Of a stretch of 64,000 nucleotides of DNA, positions 24,900 to 34,077 are shown one piece after another. A model generated the notes under the pieces. It did no database searches and was not told where the DNA came from. It saw only the letters and a program-made list of their open reading frames with translations. Source of the DNA: Salinigranum halophilum (GTDB lineage Archaea; Halobacteriota; Halobacteria; Halobacteriales; Haloferacaceae); contig NZ_ML660182.1 of NCBI RefSeq assembly GCF_007004735.1, forward strand, positions 62,001-126,000. Direction: 5' to 3'. Numbering within the stretch: position 1 is the first letter of the stretch; the number at the start of each line of letters is the position of its first letter. The translations under genes were made by a program, and so were the position numbers.

Positions 24900-25523
24900 T
24901 CAGCTCTGCGGCTCGAACCGGATGAAATCAGCGGCCTCGGAGGCGAACGCGACGGCGTCCTCGCCGAAGGAGTCCGCGAACCGGACCAGCAGCGTCAGCA
25001 CCGTCTCGGGGTTCCGAACCGCGTAGCCGTCGGCCCGCGAGAGCAGTCCCACGGCGTCGAGTTCCTTCGCGGTCGTGCTGACCGTCGCTCGGGAGACGTC
25101 GAGCGCCCGTGCGATGTCGCTCCCCGTCGCCGTCGGGTCCCTGATGAGCGCGAGCAAGACGCCGCGGGCGGTCTCACGGCGGAGGTAGCCGAGTGCGACC
25201 TGTTCGAAGTCGGAGAACTGCCCAGCCGTGAAGTAGCGACGGTAGTCGCCGTCCTTCCGGGTCTCGACGGCCCCGGCCTCCACCAGGCGGCGGAGGTGGT
25301 GCTGGGTCTCGCCGGTGCCGAGTTTGAGGTCGTCGCGTATCTTCGAGAAGTGTGCACCGGGCGTCGTCGCGAGGTAGCCGCGGATGGCCGCGCGCGTCTC
25401 GCTGTTTCCGGTGTCGGTATCGTTCCGGCTGCCGAGGCCGACAAGCGGCGTCGCCGTCCCGAGTGCGGCGAACCGACGGAGCGTCGTCCGTTTCTCCTCG
25501 TCGACGCTCGGCTGCTCGGACAT
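24900..25523 (-). CDS. Tandem winged-helix transcriptional regulator with Tat-like N-terminus
   Basis: A 207-residue protein with two winged helices. The first covers about residues 45-105 (YLATTPGAHFSKIRDDLKLG and GETQHHLRRLVEAGAVETRK). The second covers about 115-170 (GVLLALIRDPTATGSDIARA and SRATVSTTAKELDAVGLLSR). Before them the N-terminus reads KRTTLRRFAALGTATPLVGL, which looks like a twin-arginine leader although the rest is a DNA-binding protein. I think this N-terminus recurs in haloarchaeal relatives. The target is unknown. It is monocistronic and is followed by a 138-bp gap before the DUF7123 gene. Confidence 0.8.
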   Translation of the reverse strand: MSEQPSVDEEKRTTLRRFAALGTATPLVGLGSRNDTDTGNSETRAAIRGYLATTPGAHFSKIRDDLKLGTGETQHHLRRLVEAGAVETRKDGDYRRYFTAGQFSDFEQVALGYLRRETARGVLLALIRDPTATGSDIARALDVSRATVSTTAKELDAVGLLSRADGYAVRNPETVLTLLVRFADSFGEDAVAFASEAADFIRFEPQS

Positions 25524-25641
25524 GTTACAGGTCTGAGTAGGCGAGTTACCGATGAAAAGGCTTCGGGCTCGGGTCTCAACGATGAGATTCCCGTCCCCAC
25601 GTTGTCATGACTCTCCGGAGCGAGAGACAGTCAGGCCCGAC

Positions 25642-26868
25642 TCAGGACTCGAGGTTCGCGTCGAACTCCATCTCCTCGTCGTCTTCTTCGTCGGGCGCGC
25701 CGCCGTCGGTGTCGACTTCGGTGACGACCTCCTCTTCGCTCATCGCCGACCCCTCGTCGGCCTCGGCGACGACCTCGTCGGCGCTCTTGATGTCGGCGTC
25801 GACGTTGCCGGCCTTGATCGCCTCTGCTTCCTTCTCCATCTGCTCGACGTCCATCTCGGCGGCCTCGTCGATCTGACCGAGTATCTCGTCGATGTCGTCG
25901 AGGCCGAGCATCTGTCGCGTCTCGGCGTCGAAGTCGAGGCTGTTGAGTCCCGCCGACTGCTGGACGTCGCTGTCGGTCAGCTGCTTGCCGTACCGACCGA
26001 GGAGCGAGGTGAGTTCCTGCGGCAGGACGAACGTCGTCGACTCGCCCTGACCGATGCGCTCTAGGGTCTCCATCCCCTTGTCGATGATTGCACGCTCGCC
26101 CATCGACTCGGCGGACTTGGCGCGGAGCACGGTCGAGATGGCGTCACCCTGCGCTTCGAGGATCTGCGACTGCTTCTTCCCCTGGGCGCGGATGATGTTC
26201 GACTGCTTCTCACCCTCCGCCGTCTCGACGGCGGAGCGGCGTTCACCCTGCGCTTCGAGGATCATGGCGCGGCGGCGGCGCTCGGCGGAGGTCTGCTGCT
26301 CCATCGCCTGCTGGACGTCGGGGCTCGGGTTGACCTCTCTCACTTCCACGGACTCGACCCGAACACCCCACTCGTCGGTGGGTTCGTCCAGTTCCTTGCG
26401 GATGCGAGCGTTGATCTCCTGGCGCTTGTTGAGCGTGTCGTCGAGTTCCATGTCCCCCAAGACGGCGCGCAGGGTCGTCTGGGCGAGGTTCGAGACGGCC
26501 TTCTTGTAGTCGTCGACCTCGAGGAAGGCCTTCTTCGCGTCCATCACCTTGATGTAGACGACGGCGTCGGCCGTGACGGGCGAGTTGTCGCGGGTGATGG
26601 CCTCCTGTCGAGGCACGTCGAGCGTCTGCGTCCGCATGTCGAACGCGTACGTCCGCGAGACGAACGGCGGGATGAAGTTGATACCCGGCTCGAGGAGTTT
26701 GCGGTACTCGCCGAACACCGTGAGCGCCTTCTTCTCGTAGGCGTCGACGATCTCGACCATCGACCACACCGTGGCGATGGCGAGGACGAGGACGAGGAAG
26801 CCGATGGCGGCGACTCCGAGTCCCAGTCCCAGTTGGAGGGGGACCACTGTGAATGATTCGAGGGCCAT
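25642..26868 (-). CDS. SPFH/Band 7 (stomatin-like) membrane protein
   Basis: A 408-residue stomatin/HflK-type protein. One membrane helix (about residues 12-36) is followed by the SPFH domain: GEYRKLLEPGINFIPPFVSR, TLDVPRQEAITRDNSPVTAD and LRAVLGDMELDDTLNKRQEI. A long charged coiled coil (ERRRRAMILEAQGERRSAVE and repeats of EAQG) follows, and the last 60 residues are strongly acidic. Such proteins form large ring assemblies on the membrane and act in protease control and lipid-domain organisation. No NfeD partner gene is adjacent. It is divergent from nth. Confidence 0.93.
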   Translation of the reverse strand: MALESFTVVPLQLGLGLGVAAIGFLVLVLAIATVWSMVEIVDAYEKKALTVFGEYRKLLEPGINFIPPFVSRTYAFDMRTQTLDVPRQEAITRDNSPVTADAVVYIKVMDAKKAFLEVDDYKKAVSNLAQTTLRAVLGDMELDDTLNKRQEINARIRKELDEPTDEWGVRVESVEVREVNPSPDVQQAMEQQTSAERRRRAMILEAQGERRSAVETAEGEKQSNIIRAQGKKQSQILEAQGDAISTVLRAKSAESMGERAIIDKGMETLERIGQGESTTFVLPQELTSLLGRYGKQLTDSDVQQSAGLNSLDFDAETRQMLGLDDIDEILGQIDEAAEMDVEQMEKEAEAIKAGNVDADIKSADEVVAEADEGSAMSEEEVVTEVDTDGGAPDEEDDEEMEFDANLES

Positions 26869-26973
26869 ACGAGCGCTTGGGGCGGTCCGGGCAAAAGGGT
26901 TCTCCCGACGGGGAGGTCGGACGTGCCGCGAGAGTCGTCACGCTTCTTACGGTCGCGTCCGTCCCCTCCACCG

Positions 26974-27789
26974 ATGACCGACCAGCGAGACGAACCCGCC
27001 GAGAACATCAGCGGCGGGGCGGGCGGCGGTGGCGCGTTCACGACGTTCGACGCCGAGGGAACGTCGGGTACGCGCGCGGAGGCCGTCGTCGACGAACTCG
27101 GCGCGAGGTACTGGCAGAAGGCCTACGGCGGGCAGGACGGCTTCGAGTGTCTCGTGCGAACGATTCTGAGTCAGAACACCTCGGACAAGGCGAGCCAACC
27201 CGCACACGACAGCCTGATGACCCGGTACGGCCCCGCCGACGAACTCGCGGAGACGCTCGCGGAGGCTCCGCAGGACGAACTCGCCGAGACCATCGCCTCC
27301 GCGGGGCTGTACAACCAGAAGTCCGAGGTCATCGTCCGAACCGCTCGGTGGGTGCTCGACGAGTACGGGTCGACGCGGGAGTTCGACCGGTTCGTCCGCG
27401 AGGACGACCCGAGCGAGGTCCGCGACACGCTCCTCTCGGTGAAGGGGGTCGGCCCGAAGACCGCCGACTGCGTGCTGCTCTTCGCCGGCGGTCGCGGCGG
27501 CGTCTTCCCCGTCGACACCCACGTCCACCGGATCGCCCGGCGGATGGGGCTCGCGCCCGCCGACGCCGACCACGAGGCCGTGAGGGCGCATCTCGAACGC
27601 GACGTTCCCGCGGAGAAGTGCGGCTTCGGCCACACCGCGATGATCCAGTTCGGGCGCGACTACTGCTCGGCGCGCAAACCGGCGTGTCTCGACGGCCCCG
27701 AAGCCTGTCCGCTGTACGATTCGTGTGACAGGGTGGGAATCGACGAACTCGACGGCGAGGTACGCGACCCGGCGGACGTCGCCGACTGA
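26974..27789 (+). CDS. nth: Endonuclease III (DNA glycosylase/AP lyase)
   Basis: A 271-residue base-excision repair enzyme for oxidised pyrimidines. It has the helix-hairpin-helix VKGVGPKTADCVLLF with the catalytic Lys, followed by the catalytic Asp in FPVDTHVHRIARRMG. A C-terminal 4Fe-4S loop runs YCSARKPAC then EACPLYDSC, giving Cys spacing 6-6-5, four residues longer in the middle than the usual 6-2-5. The N-terminal 25 residues are Gly-rich and variable. The ATG at 26974 was chosen over the open frame upstream because the MTDQRDEP start precedes the conserved region and follows a promoter-like gap. Confidence 0.93.
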   Translation: MTDQRDEPAENISGGAGGGGAFTTFDAEGTSGTRAEAVVDELGARYWQKAYGGQDGFECLVRTILSQNTSDKASQPAHDSLMTRYGPADELAETLAEAPQDELAETIASAGLYNQKSEVIVRTARWVLDEYGSTREFDRFVREDDPSEVRDTLLSVKGVGPKTADCVLLFAGGRGGVFPVDTHVHRIARRMGLAPADADHEAVRAHLERDVPAEKCGFGHTAMIQFGRDYCSARKPACLDGPEACPLYDSCDRVGIDELDGEVRDPADVAD

Positions 27790-27931
27790 GCTTTTACGGC
27801 CGCTCGCGTACCGTGGGGTGTGACACGCTCCGACTCACCGACCCCGACGGGAGTGAGGCCCGCGTCCGTCCGGCGTCCTGACCACCTCCCGGTGGCTCCG
27901 AATCCGACAGCCGATACGACCCCTTCGGCGG

Positions 27932-28471
27932 TCAGCGCGAACAGGCCGCTTCCTCGACCGGACCTTCGACCGGGGCGTCGCTGACGCGGTAGTCCGAGTC
28001 GGCCGTCGTCCCCTCGAACGCGGGGATGGTGAGCCGGTAGTCGAACACGAAGGCGAACGGGGCGAAGGGGTTCGACACGAACGCGGTGGCGTTCTCGACG
28101 CCCTCGAACAGCACGCCGGACTGTAGCGAGACGATCTGGTCCGTCCCGGTCGTCGCGACGGCCTCGATGCCGAACGCGCCGGCGGCGTACGGGGCGCTCC
28201 GGTTCGCGAGCGTCGTGTTCGTCGACGTCACGTTGGTCGGGTCGTCACCCGCGACGACCGCCGGCAGCAGTGACAGGTGCAGGACGAATCGAATCTGTGG
28301 GCCCTCGGTTCCGACGACGAACTCCCAGCCGTCGGGGGGGAAACAGCGGTCCGCGGTGGTCTTCGAACCGGGCGTCGCGGCGGCGGCCGGGCTGACCGCA
28401 CTGCAGACGACCAGGACGGCGGCGAGGAGCGCCATCCGGCCCGAGAGCGGGGACGACCCGCGAGGAACCAT
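27932..28471 (-). CDS. Secreted protein of unknown function
   Basis: A 179-residue protein with a Sec-type signal peptide: after MVPRGSSPLSGR comes the hydrophobic stretch MALLAAVLVVCSAVSPAAAA, with a likely cleavage after AAAA. The mature part has three NxT/S sites near residues 80-95 (TNVTSTNTTLANRS), suitable for N-glycosylation, two or more Cys residues near the ends (DRCFPPDGW and EEAACSR), and beta-rich sequence. I do not recognise a domain. It is convergent with nth across a 142-bp gap and lies downstream of mgsA on the same strand. Confidence 0.7.
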   Translation of the reverse strand: MVPRGSSPLSGRMALLAAVLVVCSAVSPAAAATPGSKTTADRCFPPDGWEFVVGTEGPQIRFVLHLSLLPAVVAGDDPTNVTSTNTTLANRSAPYAAGAFGIEAVATTGTDQIVSLQSGVLFEGVENATAFVSNPFAPFAFVFDYRLTIPAFEGTTADSDYRVSDAPVEGPVEEAACSR

Positions 28472-28493
28472 AGCGGGGATGCGCGCCCGAAGG

Positions 28494-28501
28494 ACAAAAA
28501 C
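28494..28501 (-). terminator. T-run after mgsA
   Basis: On the minus strand TGTTTTTG follows the mgsA stop codon by about 40 bp and precedes the next gene. U-rich runs of this kind are archaeal termination signals read by FttA. Confidence 0.4.
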
Positions 28502-28541
28502 ATCACGTATCTGGACAGTCTTCTGAGAAGTACTGTCGGGT

Positions 28542-28910
28542 TCAGGCGCTCGTCATCACCTCGACGATGGCGTCGGCGCTCGCGCGGTTCGTCGCGAGCG
28601 GGACGTCGTGGACGTCACAGATGCGCATGAGGGCGGAGACGTCGGGCTCGTGAGGTTGAGCGGTGAGGGGGTCGCGGAAGAAGACGATGCCGTGGCACGA
28701 CCCTTCCGCGACCTCGGCCCCGATCTGGAGGTCCCCACCCAGGGGGCCGGACTTCTTCGGCTCGACCGCCAGCTCCGTCTCCTCGCGGAGCCGTTTTCCC
28801 GTCGTCCCCGTGGCGATGAGTTCACAGGTCGCGAGGAGTTCCTGGTGTTCCTGCGCGAATTCGATGAGGTCGGGCTTCTTCTCGTCGTGAGCGATCAGCG
28901 CGAGACGCAT
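28542..28910 (-). CDS. mgsA: Methylglyoxal synthase
   Basis: A 122-residue enzyme that converts dihydroxyacetone phosphate to methylglyoxal. It has MRLALIAHDEKKPDLIEF with His8, the phosphate-binding IATGTTGKRL (residues 32-41), the catalytic Asp60 in SGPLGGDLQIGA, and FFRDPLTAQPHEPDV with the substrate-proximal Asp80 and His87. Length and motifs are complete. The ATG at 28908-28910 fits the family start. It lies 71 bp downstream of fttA on the same strand, so readthrough from that gene is possible. Confidence 0.93.
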   Translation of the reverse strand: MRLALIAHDEKKPDLIEFAQEHQELLATCELIATGTTGKRLREETELAVEPKKSGPLGGDLQIGAEVAEGSCHGIVFFRDPLTAQPHEPDVSALMRICDVHDVPLATNRASADAIVEVMTSA

Positions 28911-28981
28911 ACGAGAGAGTGTGGAAGGCCGCGGCTTGAACCTAGCGACGGCGGTGAGACTCGGTCCCGGCGTGTCCGCGC

Positions 28982-30907
28982 TTACTTGAACCGGAACGTC
29001 TCGAGGTTCTTCGGGGCGAAGGTCCGCATGTTGTAGTTGTGATACAGCGCCGAGGAGAGGTCCTGCACGGAGCGTTCGTCGCCGTGGACGCAGAGCACCT
29101 TCTCGGGGCGGGGGTTCATCGTCTTGACGAAGTTCTCCAGCCCCTGCCTGTCGGCGTGGCCGGAGAACCCGTCGACGGTCTTGACGCCCATCTTGAGCGT
29201 GAGGGTCGACGACCGACCCATGTCGTTGCGGTCGTTCACCGGAATCTCGTCCCAGCCGTTCTGGATTCGCCGCCCGAGGGTCCCCTGCGCCTGGTAGCCG
29301 ACGAAGACGAGGTTCGAGTCCGGGTCCGGTCCCAGATGGCGGAGCCACGACATGATGGGGCCCCCCGTGATCATCCCCGAGGTGGAGAGGATGATGGCGG
29401 GGCCGCCGTCTGTCACTTCCTGGCGTTCGTCTTCGCCGCCGTCGATGTGGTTGAACTCCTCGGCGAGGAAGGGGTTGGCGTCCTCGTGGAAGATCCGGTC
29501 GCGGAGGTCGTCGCGGAGGTACTCGGGATAGGTGGTGTGGATGGCCGTCGCCTCCCAGATCATCCCGTCGAGGTGGACGGGCATGCTCGGAATCTTGTCG
29601 TTGCGCATCGCCTCCTCGAGGACGAGCATGATCTCCTGCGAGCGGCCGACGGCGAAGGCGGGGATGACGACCTTCCCACCCTGCTCGTGCGTCTCGTTGA
29701 TGATGTCGAGGAGCTTCCGCTCGGAGTCCTCCTGGTCGGTCTGGTAATCGTTTCTCCCGCCGTAGGTGGATTCGAGGACGAGCGTCTCGACGCGCGGGAA
29801 GTCGTTGACCGCGCCGTTGAACAGCCGGGTGTCCTTGTAGTGGATGTCGCCGGAGAAGGCGACGTTGTAGAGGCCGTCGCCGATGTGGAAGTGCGTCACC
29901 GCCGAGCCCAGAATGTGGCCCGCGTTGTGGAAGGTGAGCTTCACGTCCGGCGCGATGTCGGTCACGTCGCCGTACTCGAGTGGGATACAGTGCTTGATTG
30001 CCTCCCGAACCATCTCCGACTCGTAGGGCGGGGTTCGGCCCTCCTTGGAGGCGACGTCGAGGTAGTCGAGCGTGAGGAGGCCCATCAGGTCGCGCGTGGG
30101 CTCGGTACAGTAGATGGGGCCGTCGTAGCCGTACTTGAACAGGAGGGGGATGAGCGCGGAGTGGTCGAGGTGAGCGTGCGTGAGGACGACCGCATCGAGC
30201 GTGTTCGCGCCCGCGCCGAGCGCCTCAGGGACCTGCAGATACGGGACTTCGCCCTCGGCACCGGGCTTGTCGCCACAGTCGATGAGGACGCGCGTCTCGG
30301 GTGTCGAGAGGATAAAGGAGGCGCGACCAACCTCGCGGCAACAGCCGAGGGTGGTGATGCGGACCCACTCGTCGTTCGAGAGCTCCTTGCGGTGGATCTG
30401 TCGGCCGACGCGCTCGAGGATGGAACGGCGCTCCTCGCGTTCCTGCTTGAGGAAGTTGCGGACGTTCGACACCGTCGCGCTCTCGATTGGCGGCGTTCGA
30501 ACCACCTCGGGGGTCCAGCCGACCTCCTGGGTGATCTTTCGAAGCGTCGAGCCGTGGCGACCGATGACCATCCCGGGCTTTTCGGCCTCGATGACGATCT
30601 CGCCGGTGTCCTCGTGGAAATCCAGTGAGGTGACGCCGGCCTCCTCGGGGATGACGTCGAGCACCTGCGCTTCGGCCTCTCTGGACGGCGTGAGCACGTC
30701 GGGGTCCGGCCGGACCGTGATGCGCTTTCGGAGCTTGGAGGCCAGTTTCCGGATGAGGTCACCGTTCTGCGCGAACTCCTTCGGGTGCCGCGTGTACACC
30801 ACCAGTTCTGGCCCCTCGTACTTCACGTCCGAGACGGAGATGTCTGTCGGAAGTTCGGATTCGATCTCTGCTTGTAACTCATCGAGTTGCTTGTCTACGG
30901 AACTCAT
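28982..30907 (-). CDS. fttA: Transcription termination factor FttA (aCPSF1, beta-CASP ribonuclease)
   Basis: A 641-residue archaeal CPSF73 homologue that cleaves nascent RNA at U-rich sites and terminates transcription. Two KH-type domains occupy the first 150 residues, with GRHGSTLRKI at about 117-126. The MBL domain has ITTLGCCREVGRASF and the metal motif THAHLDHSALIP (about residue 243), followed by the beta-CASP insert and late motifs STSGMITGGP and VDGFSGHADRQGL. It is monocistronic or leads into mgsA. The start at 30905-30907 (MSSVDKQLDELQ) is the only family-like one. Confidence 0.96.
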   Translation of the reverse strand: MSSVDKQLDELQAEIESELPTDISVSDVKYEGPELVVYTRHPKEFAQNGDLIRKLASKLRKRITVRPDPDVLTPSREAEAQVLDVIPEEAGVTSLDFHEDTGEIVIEAEKPGMVIGRHGSTLRKITQEVGWTPEVVRTPPIESATVSNVRNFLKQEREERRSILERVGRQIHRKELSNDEWVRITTLGCCREVGRASFILSTPETRVLIDCGDKPGAEGEVPYLQVPEALGAGANTLDAVVLTHAHLDHSALIPLLFKYGYDGPIYCTEPTRDLMGLLTLDYLDVASKEGRTPPYESEMVREAIKHCIPLEYGDVTDIAPDVKLTFHNAGHILGSAVTHFHIGDGLYNVAFSGDIHYKDTRLFNGAVNDFPRVETLVLESTYGGRNDYQTDQEDSERKLLDIINETHEQGGKVVIPAFAVGRSQEIMLVLEEAMRNDKIPSMPVHLDGMIWEATAIHTTYPEYLRDDLRDRIFHEDANPFLAEEFNHIDGGEDERQEVTDGGPAIILSTSGMITGGPIMSWLRHLGPDPDSNLVFVGYQAQGTLGRRIQNGWDEIPVNDRNDMGRSSTLTLKMGVKTVDGFSGHADRQGLENFVKTMNPRPEKVLCVHGDERSVQDLSSALYHNYNMRTFAPKNLETFRFK

Positions 30908-31135
30908 AGCTGAGAGCAGTCGCCCATCCTGTGGACGGCTGAAGTTCGGGCCCGACCGCCTCTTCCCGAGCCGCGGTCGTCCGTCTCGCCCGCGGTGGCA
31001 GGCGCTCTGTCCAGCGCGTGCCGACGAGGGGAGACCCGAGAGAGTGCATTATCGACTATGTCAGTAGTGCAGTGTCGTGACTGCGGTGCGGGAAGAGGCA
31101 GTGAAAACCCGCTTAATCGGGTCTATCACCGCCGA

Positions 31136-31145
31136 GTTATAAAAG
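31136..31145 (+). promoter_or_regulatory. TATA box for the gene at 31186
   Basis: gttataaaag is a good archaeal TATA element 41-50 bp before the ATG, implying a leader of about 18-20 nt. The rest of the 278-bp gap between fttA and this gene (30908-31185) shows only a short Cys-containing reading frame at 31058, treated as unsupported. Confidence 0.55.
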
Positions 31146-31185
31146 CCTTCGCAAACCCGAAGTGCCCCCCTCACCTCGACCCACC

Positions 31186-31680
31186 ATGCGACTCACCGCC
31201 GACCGGGTCGAACACGAGTACGAGTGGACACGAGAACGGGCCCCGCGAGTGGTGGTCGTCATCAACGAGACGCGCGCACGACTCGGCGAGGTGTTCGGCG
31301 TCACCGTCGACCCCGTCACGGAGACACAGTACCGCGCGGAGGTCGACACCGTGTTCGCCGACGGTGAGCGAGCGGTCAACGTCGCCGCCTACATCGGCAT
31401 CCTCCGCGACCTAGACGTCGAGGACGACTACCCGGGGTTCGTGGTCGACGAGATTCTCGGCCGGGAGCTCGCGGCGACCATCGCCGGTGGACAGCCGCTC
31501 GCGCTGCTCGCGCAGGCGACGTTCCACTTCGCGGACGTCTTCACGCACACCGACGGTAGCGCCGGTGCCGACGACCTCGATGCGGCCCTCGCCGCGGGGT
31601 TTCAGACGCGGCTCCCCGGGTGGTCCTGGCGCGAGACGGACCCGTTCTCGGTGTCCGTCCCGGGCGAAGACGGCGAGTGA
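31186..31680 (+). CDS. Conserved haloarchaeal protein of unknown function (possibly DUF5813)
   Basis: A 164-residue soluble, acidic protein beginning MRLTADRVEHEYEWTRERAP. It has alternating strands and helices with no membrane segment, Cys or recognised catalytic motif; ALLAQATFHFADVFTHTDG and LPGWSWRETDPFSVS are the most distinctive parts. I associate it, from memory and without a check, with a haloarchaeal family named DUF5813. The ATG at 31186 is placed 41 bp after a clear TATA box. It is convergent with the next gene, 9 bp apart. Confidence 0.65.
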   Translation: MRLTADRVEHEYEWTRERAPRVVVVINETRARLGEVFGVTVDPVTETQYRAEVDTVFADGERAVNVAAYIGILRDLDVEDDYPGFVVDEILGRELAATIAGGQPLALLAQATFHFADVFTHTDGSAGADDLDAALAAGFQTRLPGWSWRETDPFSVSVPGEDGE

Positions 31681-31689
31681 CGCGGCGCG

Positions 31690-32187
31690 TCAACCGAGCA
31701 GTTGCGAGCGCGAGGACTGCTCGCGCTCGGCTTCGAGCCCTGCCAGCCGTTCGGAGATACACCGCGCCCGACGGTCACAGGGCGTGACGTTCACCAGCAC
31801 GCCGTGTTGATACTCTGCGAGCAGGACGCGCGGGACGCGCTGGGTGACGTACTCGGGTCCCATCCGACCGCGACCGGCGCGGCGGCGCTCGCCGAATCCG
31901 GAGAGTTCAGAGCCGTGTTGCCACGCCCATCGTTTGAACGCCTGGAGCGCGACCCGCGCCTCCTGCTCGCGGTGGCTGTGCAGGCGTGACGAGAGGTCCT
32001 GATGGGCGTCCCACTCACGGACTTCGACCGCCTCGACGCACCCCTCGGACTCGAGTGCCCGCGCCCGTCTCACGAGCCGACTGGCCTCGTCCTCGCGAGC
32101 CCCCGGCTGTATCCAGAGTTCGAGTCGTCTCCCCGTCGTCTGTCCCGGGCGGGAGTACCGCTCGGGACTGTTTGTCGACGCTGACAT
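31690..32187 (-). CDS. Conserved haloarchaeal protein of unknown function
   Basis: A 165-residue protein starting MSASTNSPERYSR. Its core begins RRLELWIQPGAREDEASRLV, has VEAVEVREWDAHQDLSSR and ends ARCISERLAGLEAE, a pattern I recall from haloarchaeal proteins labelled only as hypothetical or HTH-domain. It is charged, without membrane segments; the two Cys in TPCDRRARC may bind a metal. The start ATG at 32185-32187 has an AT-rich promoter-like stretch (32210-32222) behind it. It is convergent with the gene at 31186 and divergent from proS. Function unknown. Confidence 0.65.
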   Translation of the reverse strand: MSASTNSPERYSRPGQTTGRRLELWIQPGAREDEASRLVRRARALESEGCVEAVEVREWDAHQDLSSRLHSHREQEARVALQAFKRWAWQHGSELSGFGERRRAGRGRMGPEYVTQRVPRVLLAEYQHGVLVNVTPCDRRARCISERLAGLEAEREQSSRSQLLG

Positions 32188-32319
32188 CCCCGTTCGACAT
32201 ACGTCGATTGCTAACAAGTAACTATCCCCTGGATGACTGGAACGTACACGACCGTCCGACGGGGTCGGCGGCGTCGGGCGGTCCGGTCGGTGGTCGACGC
32301 CCGGATTGAACGGTTCGGG

Positions 32320-32330
32320 GTCTTTAAGAC
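32320..32330 (+). promoter_or_regulatory. proS TATA box within a small palindrome
   Basis: gtctttaagac (arms GTCTT/AAGAC) is centred 29 bp before the proS ATG, at the TATA position of a leaderless transcript. Confidence 0.5.
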
Positions 32331-32353
32331 GGCGCTGACGCAACGCACCGCCA

Positions 32354-33829
32354 ATGACTGACGACCAGGAACTCGGCATCACCGAGTCGAAATCACACCG
32401 AACCGGCGAGTGGTACGCCGAAGTGGTCCAGAAGGCGGGACTGGCGAACTACGCCCCCGAGGGGATGAGCGGCTTCATCATCACCCGTCCACGGGGCTAT
32501 GCCCTCTGGGAGCGCCTCCAGCGTCACCTCGACGCGAAGTTCAAGGCGACGGGTGTCCAGAACGCCTACTTCCCGCTCTTCATCCCCGAGTCGTATCTCG
32601 AACGCGAGAAGGACATCGTCGAGGGGTTCGACCCCGAGGTGGCGTGGGTCACCCACGGCGGGCACGAGGAGTTAGAGGAACGACTCGCCGTCCGCCCCAC
32701 GAGCGAGTCCATCATCGCACCGTACATGAGCCAGTGGGTCCGGAGCCACCGCGACCTTCCCCTGCGCGTGAACCAGTGGGCCTCCGTCGTGCGGTGGGAG
32801 GCGACGGAGACCAAGCCGTTCTTCCGGACGAAGGAGTTCCTCTGGCAGGAGGGCCACACCGCCCACGCCACACACGACGGGGCGTGGGAGGAGACCATCC
32901 TCCGCCTCGACCAGTACCAGTCCATCTACGAGGACGTCCTCGCCATCCCCGTCCTCCGCGGACAGAAGCCAGACCACGACAAGTTCCCCGGCGCACACAC
33001 CACCACGACGGTGGAGGCGCTGATGCCCGACGGCAAGACCGTACAGGGGGCGACGAGCCACCACCTCGGGAGTTCGTTCGCCGAGGCGTTCGACATCCAC
33101 TACACGGACGAGAACGAGGACGAACAGGTCGCCCACACCACCTCGTGGGGGCTCTCGTGGCGCGCGCTCGGCGCGCTCATCATGACGCACTCCGACGAGC
33201 AAGGACTCGTCCTTCCCCCCACGATCGCCCCCGAACAGGTCGTCGTCGTCCCCATCTGGCAGTCGGACACCAAAGAGCAGGTGCTCGACTACGCCGAGAG
33301 CGTCACCGCGGACCTCGAAGAGGCAGGGTTCAGGGTCGAACTCGACGACCGCGACGAGCGTAACCCCGGCTTCAAGTTCAACGAGTGGGAGCTGAAGGGC
33401 GTCCCGCTCCGCATCGAAATCGGCCCGAACGAGGTCGACGACGGTGCGCTCACGCTCGCACACCGTCCCGACGGCGAGAAACACGAGGTCCCGAGAGCAC
33501 ACGTCGCCGACACCGTCGAAGACCACCTCGACGAGGTGTTCGCCAAGCTGTACGCCGCCGCCGAGGAGACCCTCGACGGTGCCGTTCGCGAGGCCGACTC
33601 GCGAGCCGATGTCCTCGGAACGCTCGGGCGTCACGGCGGCTACGTGAAGGCCCCGTGGTGCGGCGACGAGGCGTGTGAGACCGAAATCAAAGACCAGATC
33701 GCCGCCGAGATTGTCATGGTGCCGCTGTACGGCGACGACGAATCCGGTGAGCCCATCCACGAGGGCGAAGCGTGTGCCATCTGTGACGAGGCTGCCGTCG
33801 AGACGGCGTACTTCGCGAAGTCGTACTGA
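32354..33829 (+). CDS. proS: Prolyl-tRNA synthetase (archaeal/eukaryotic type)
   Basis: A 491-residue class II synthetase. Class II motif 1 lies around GYALWERLQRHLDAKF, motif 2 in RWEATETKPFFRTKEFLWQE and motif 3 in TTSWGLSWRALGALIMTHSD. The anticodon-binding domain has QVVVVPIW. The C-terminal zinc region has CGDEACE and CAICDEA, and the protein ends with Tyr (AKSY), a hallmark of the archaeal-type enzyme. No bacterial-type editing insertion is present. It is monocistronic, with the TATA box 29 bp upstream implying a leaderless message. Confidence 0.96.
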   Translation: MTDDQELGITESKSHRTGEWYAEVVQKAGLANYAPEGMSGFIITRPRGYALWERLQRHLDAKFKATGVQNAYFPLFIPESYLEREKDIVEGFDPEVAWVTHGGHEELEERLAVRPTSESIIAPYMSQWVRSHRDLPLRVNQWASVVRWEATETKPFFRTKEFLWQEGHTAHATHDGAWEETILRLDQYQSIYEDVLAIPVLRGQKPDHDKFPGAHTTTTVEALMPDGKTVQGATSHHLGSSFAEAFDIHYTDENEDEQVAHTTSWGLSWRALGALIMTHSDEQGLVLPPTIAPEQVVVVPIWQSDTKEQVLDYAESVTADLEEAGFRVELDDRDERNPGFKFNEWELKGVPLRIEIGPNEVDDGALTLAHRPDGEKHEVPRAHVADTVEDHLDEVFAKLYAAAEETLDGAVREADSRADVLGTLGRHGGYVKAPWCGDEACETEIKDQIAAEIVMVPLYGDDESGEPIHEGEACAICDEAAVETAYFAKSY

Positions 33830-34077
33830 TTCGTCGCTCGACGCACACCCGCGCCGCCGCCGACACGCGCCGGTTCGTCGACGCTCCGTGGGTCCCTTCC
33901 CGGCTGGCCGAGCCGTGCGTACGGGCAGCCCGAGACCTACACGGTCGTTCGTCCCGTTCGGCGACCGTCGATGGTGTCCGCGCCGGATACGGGATTGATA
34001 TTATTACCTTATATGTGATTAACACACCCTTATCCCTTCATGAGTAGCCTGATAAGTGCGAGGTCCAACAAGGGGGT

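Noticed and set aside
31058-31414. Reading frame starting MSVVQCRDCGAG upstream of the gene at 31186.
   Set aside because: The first residues look zinc-finger-like, but the frame runs out of phase through the real gene with random-looking sequence.
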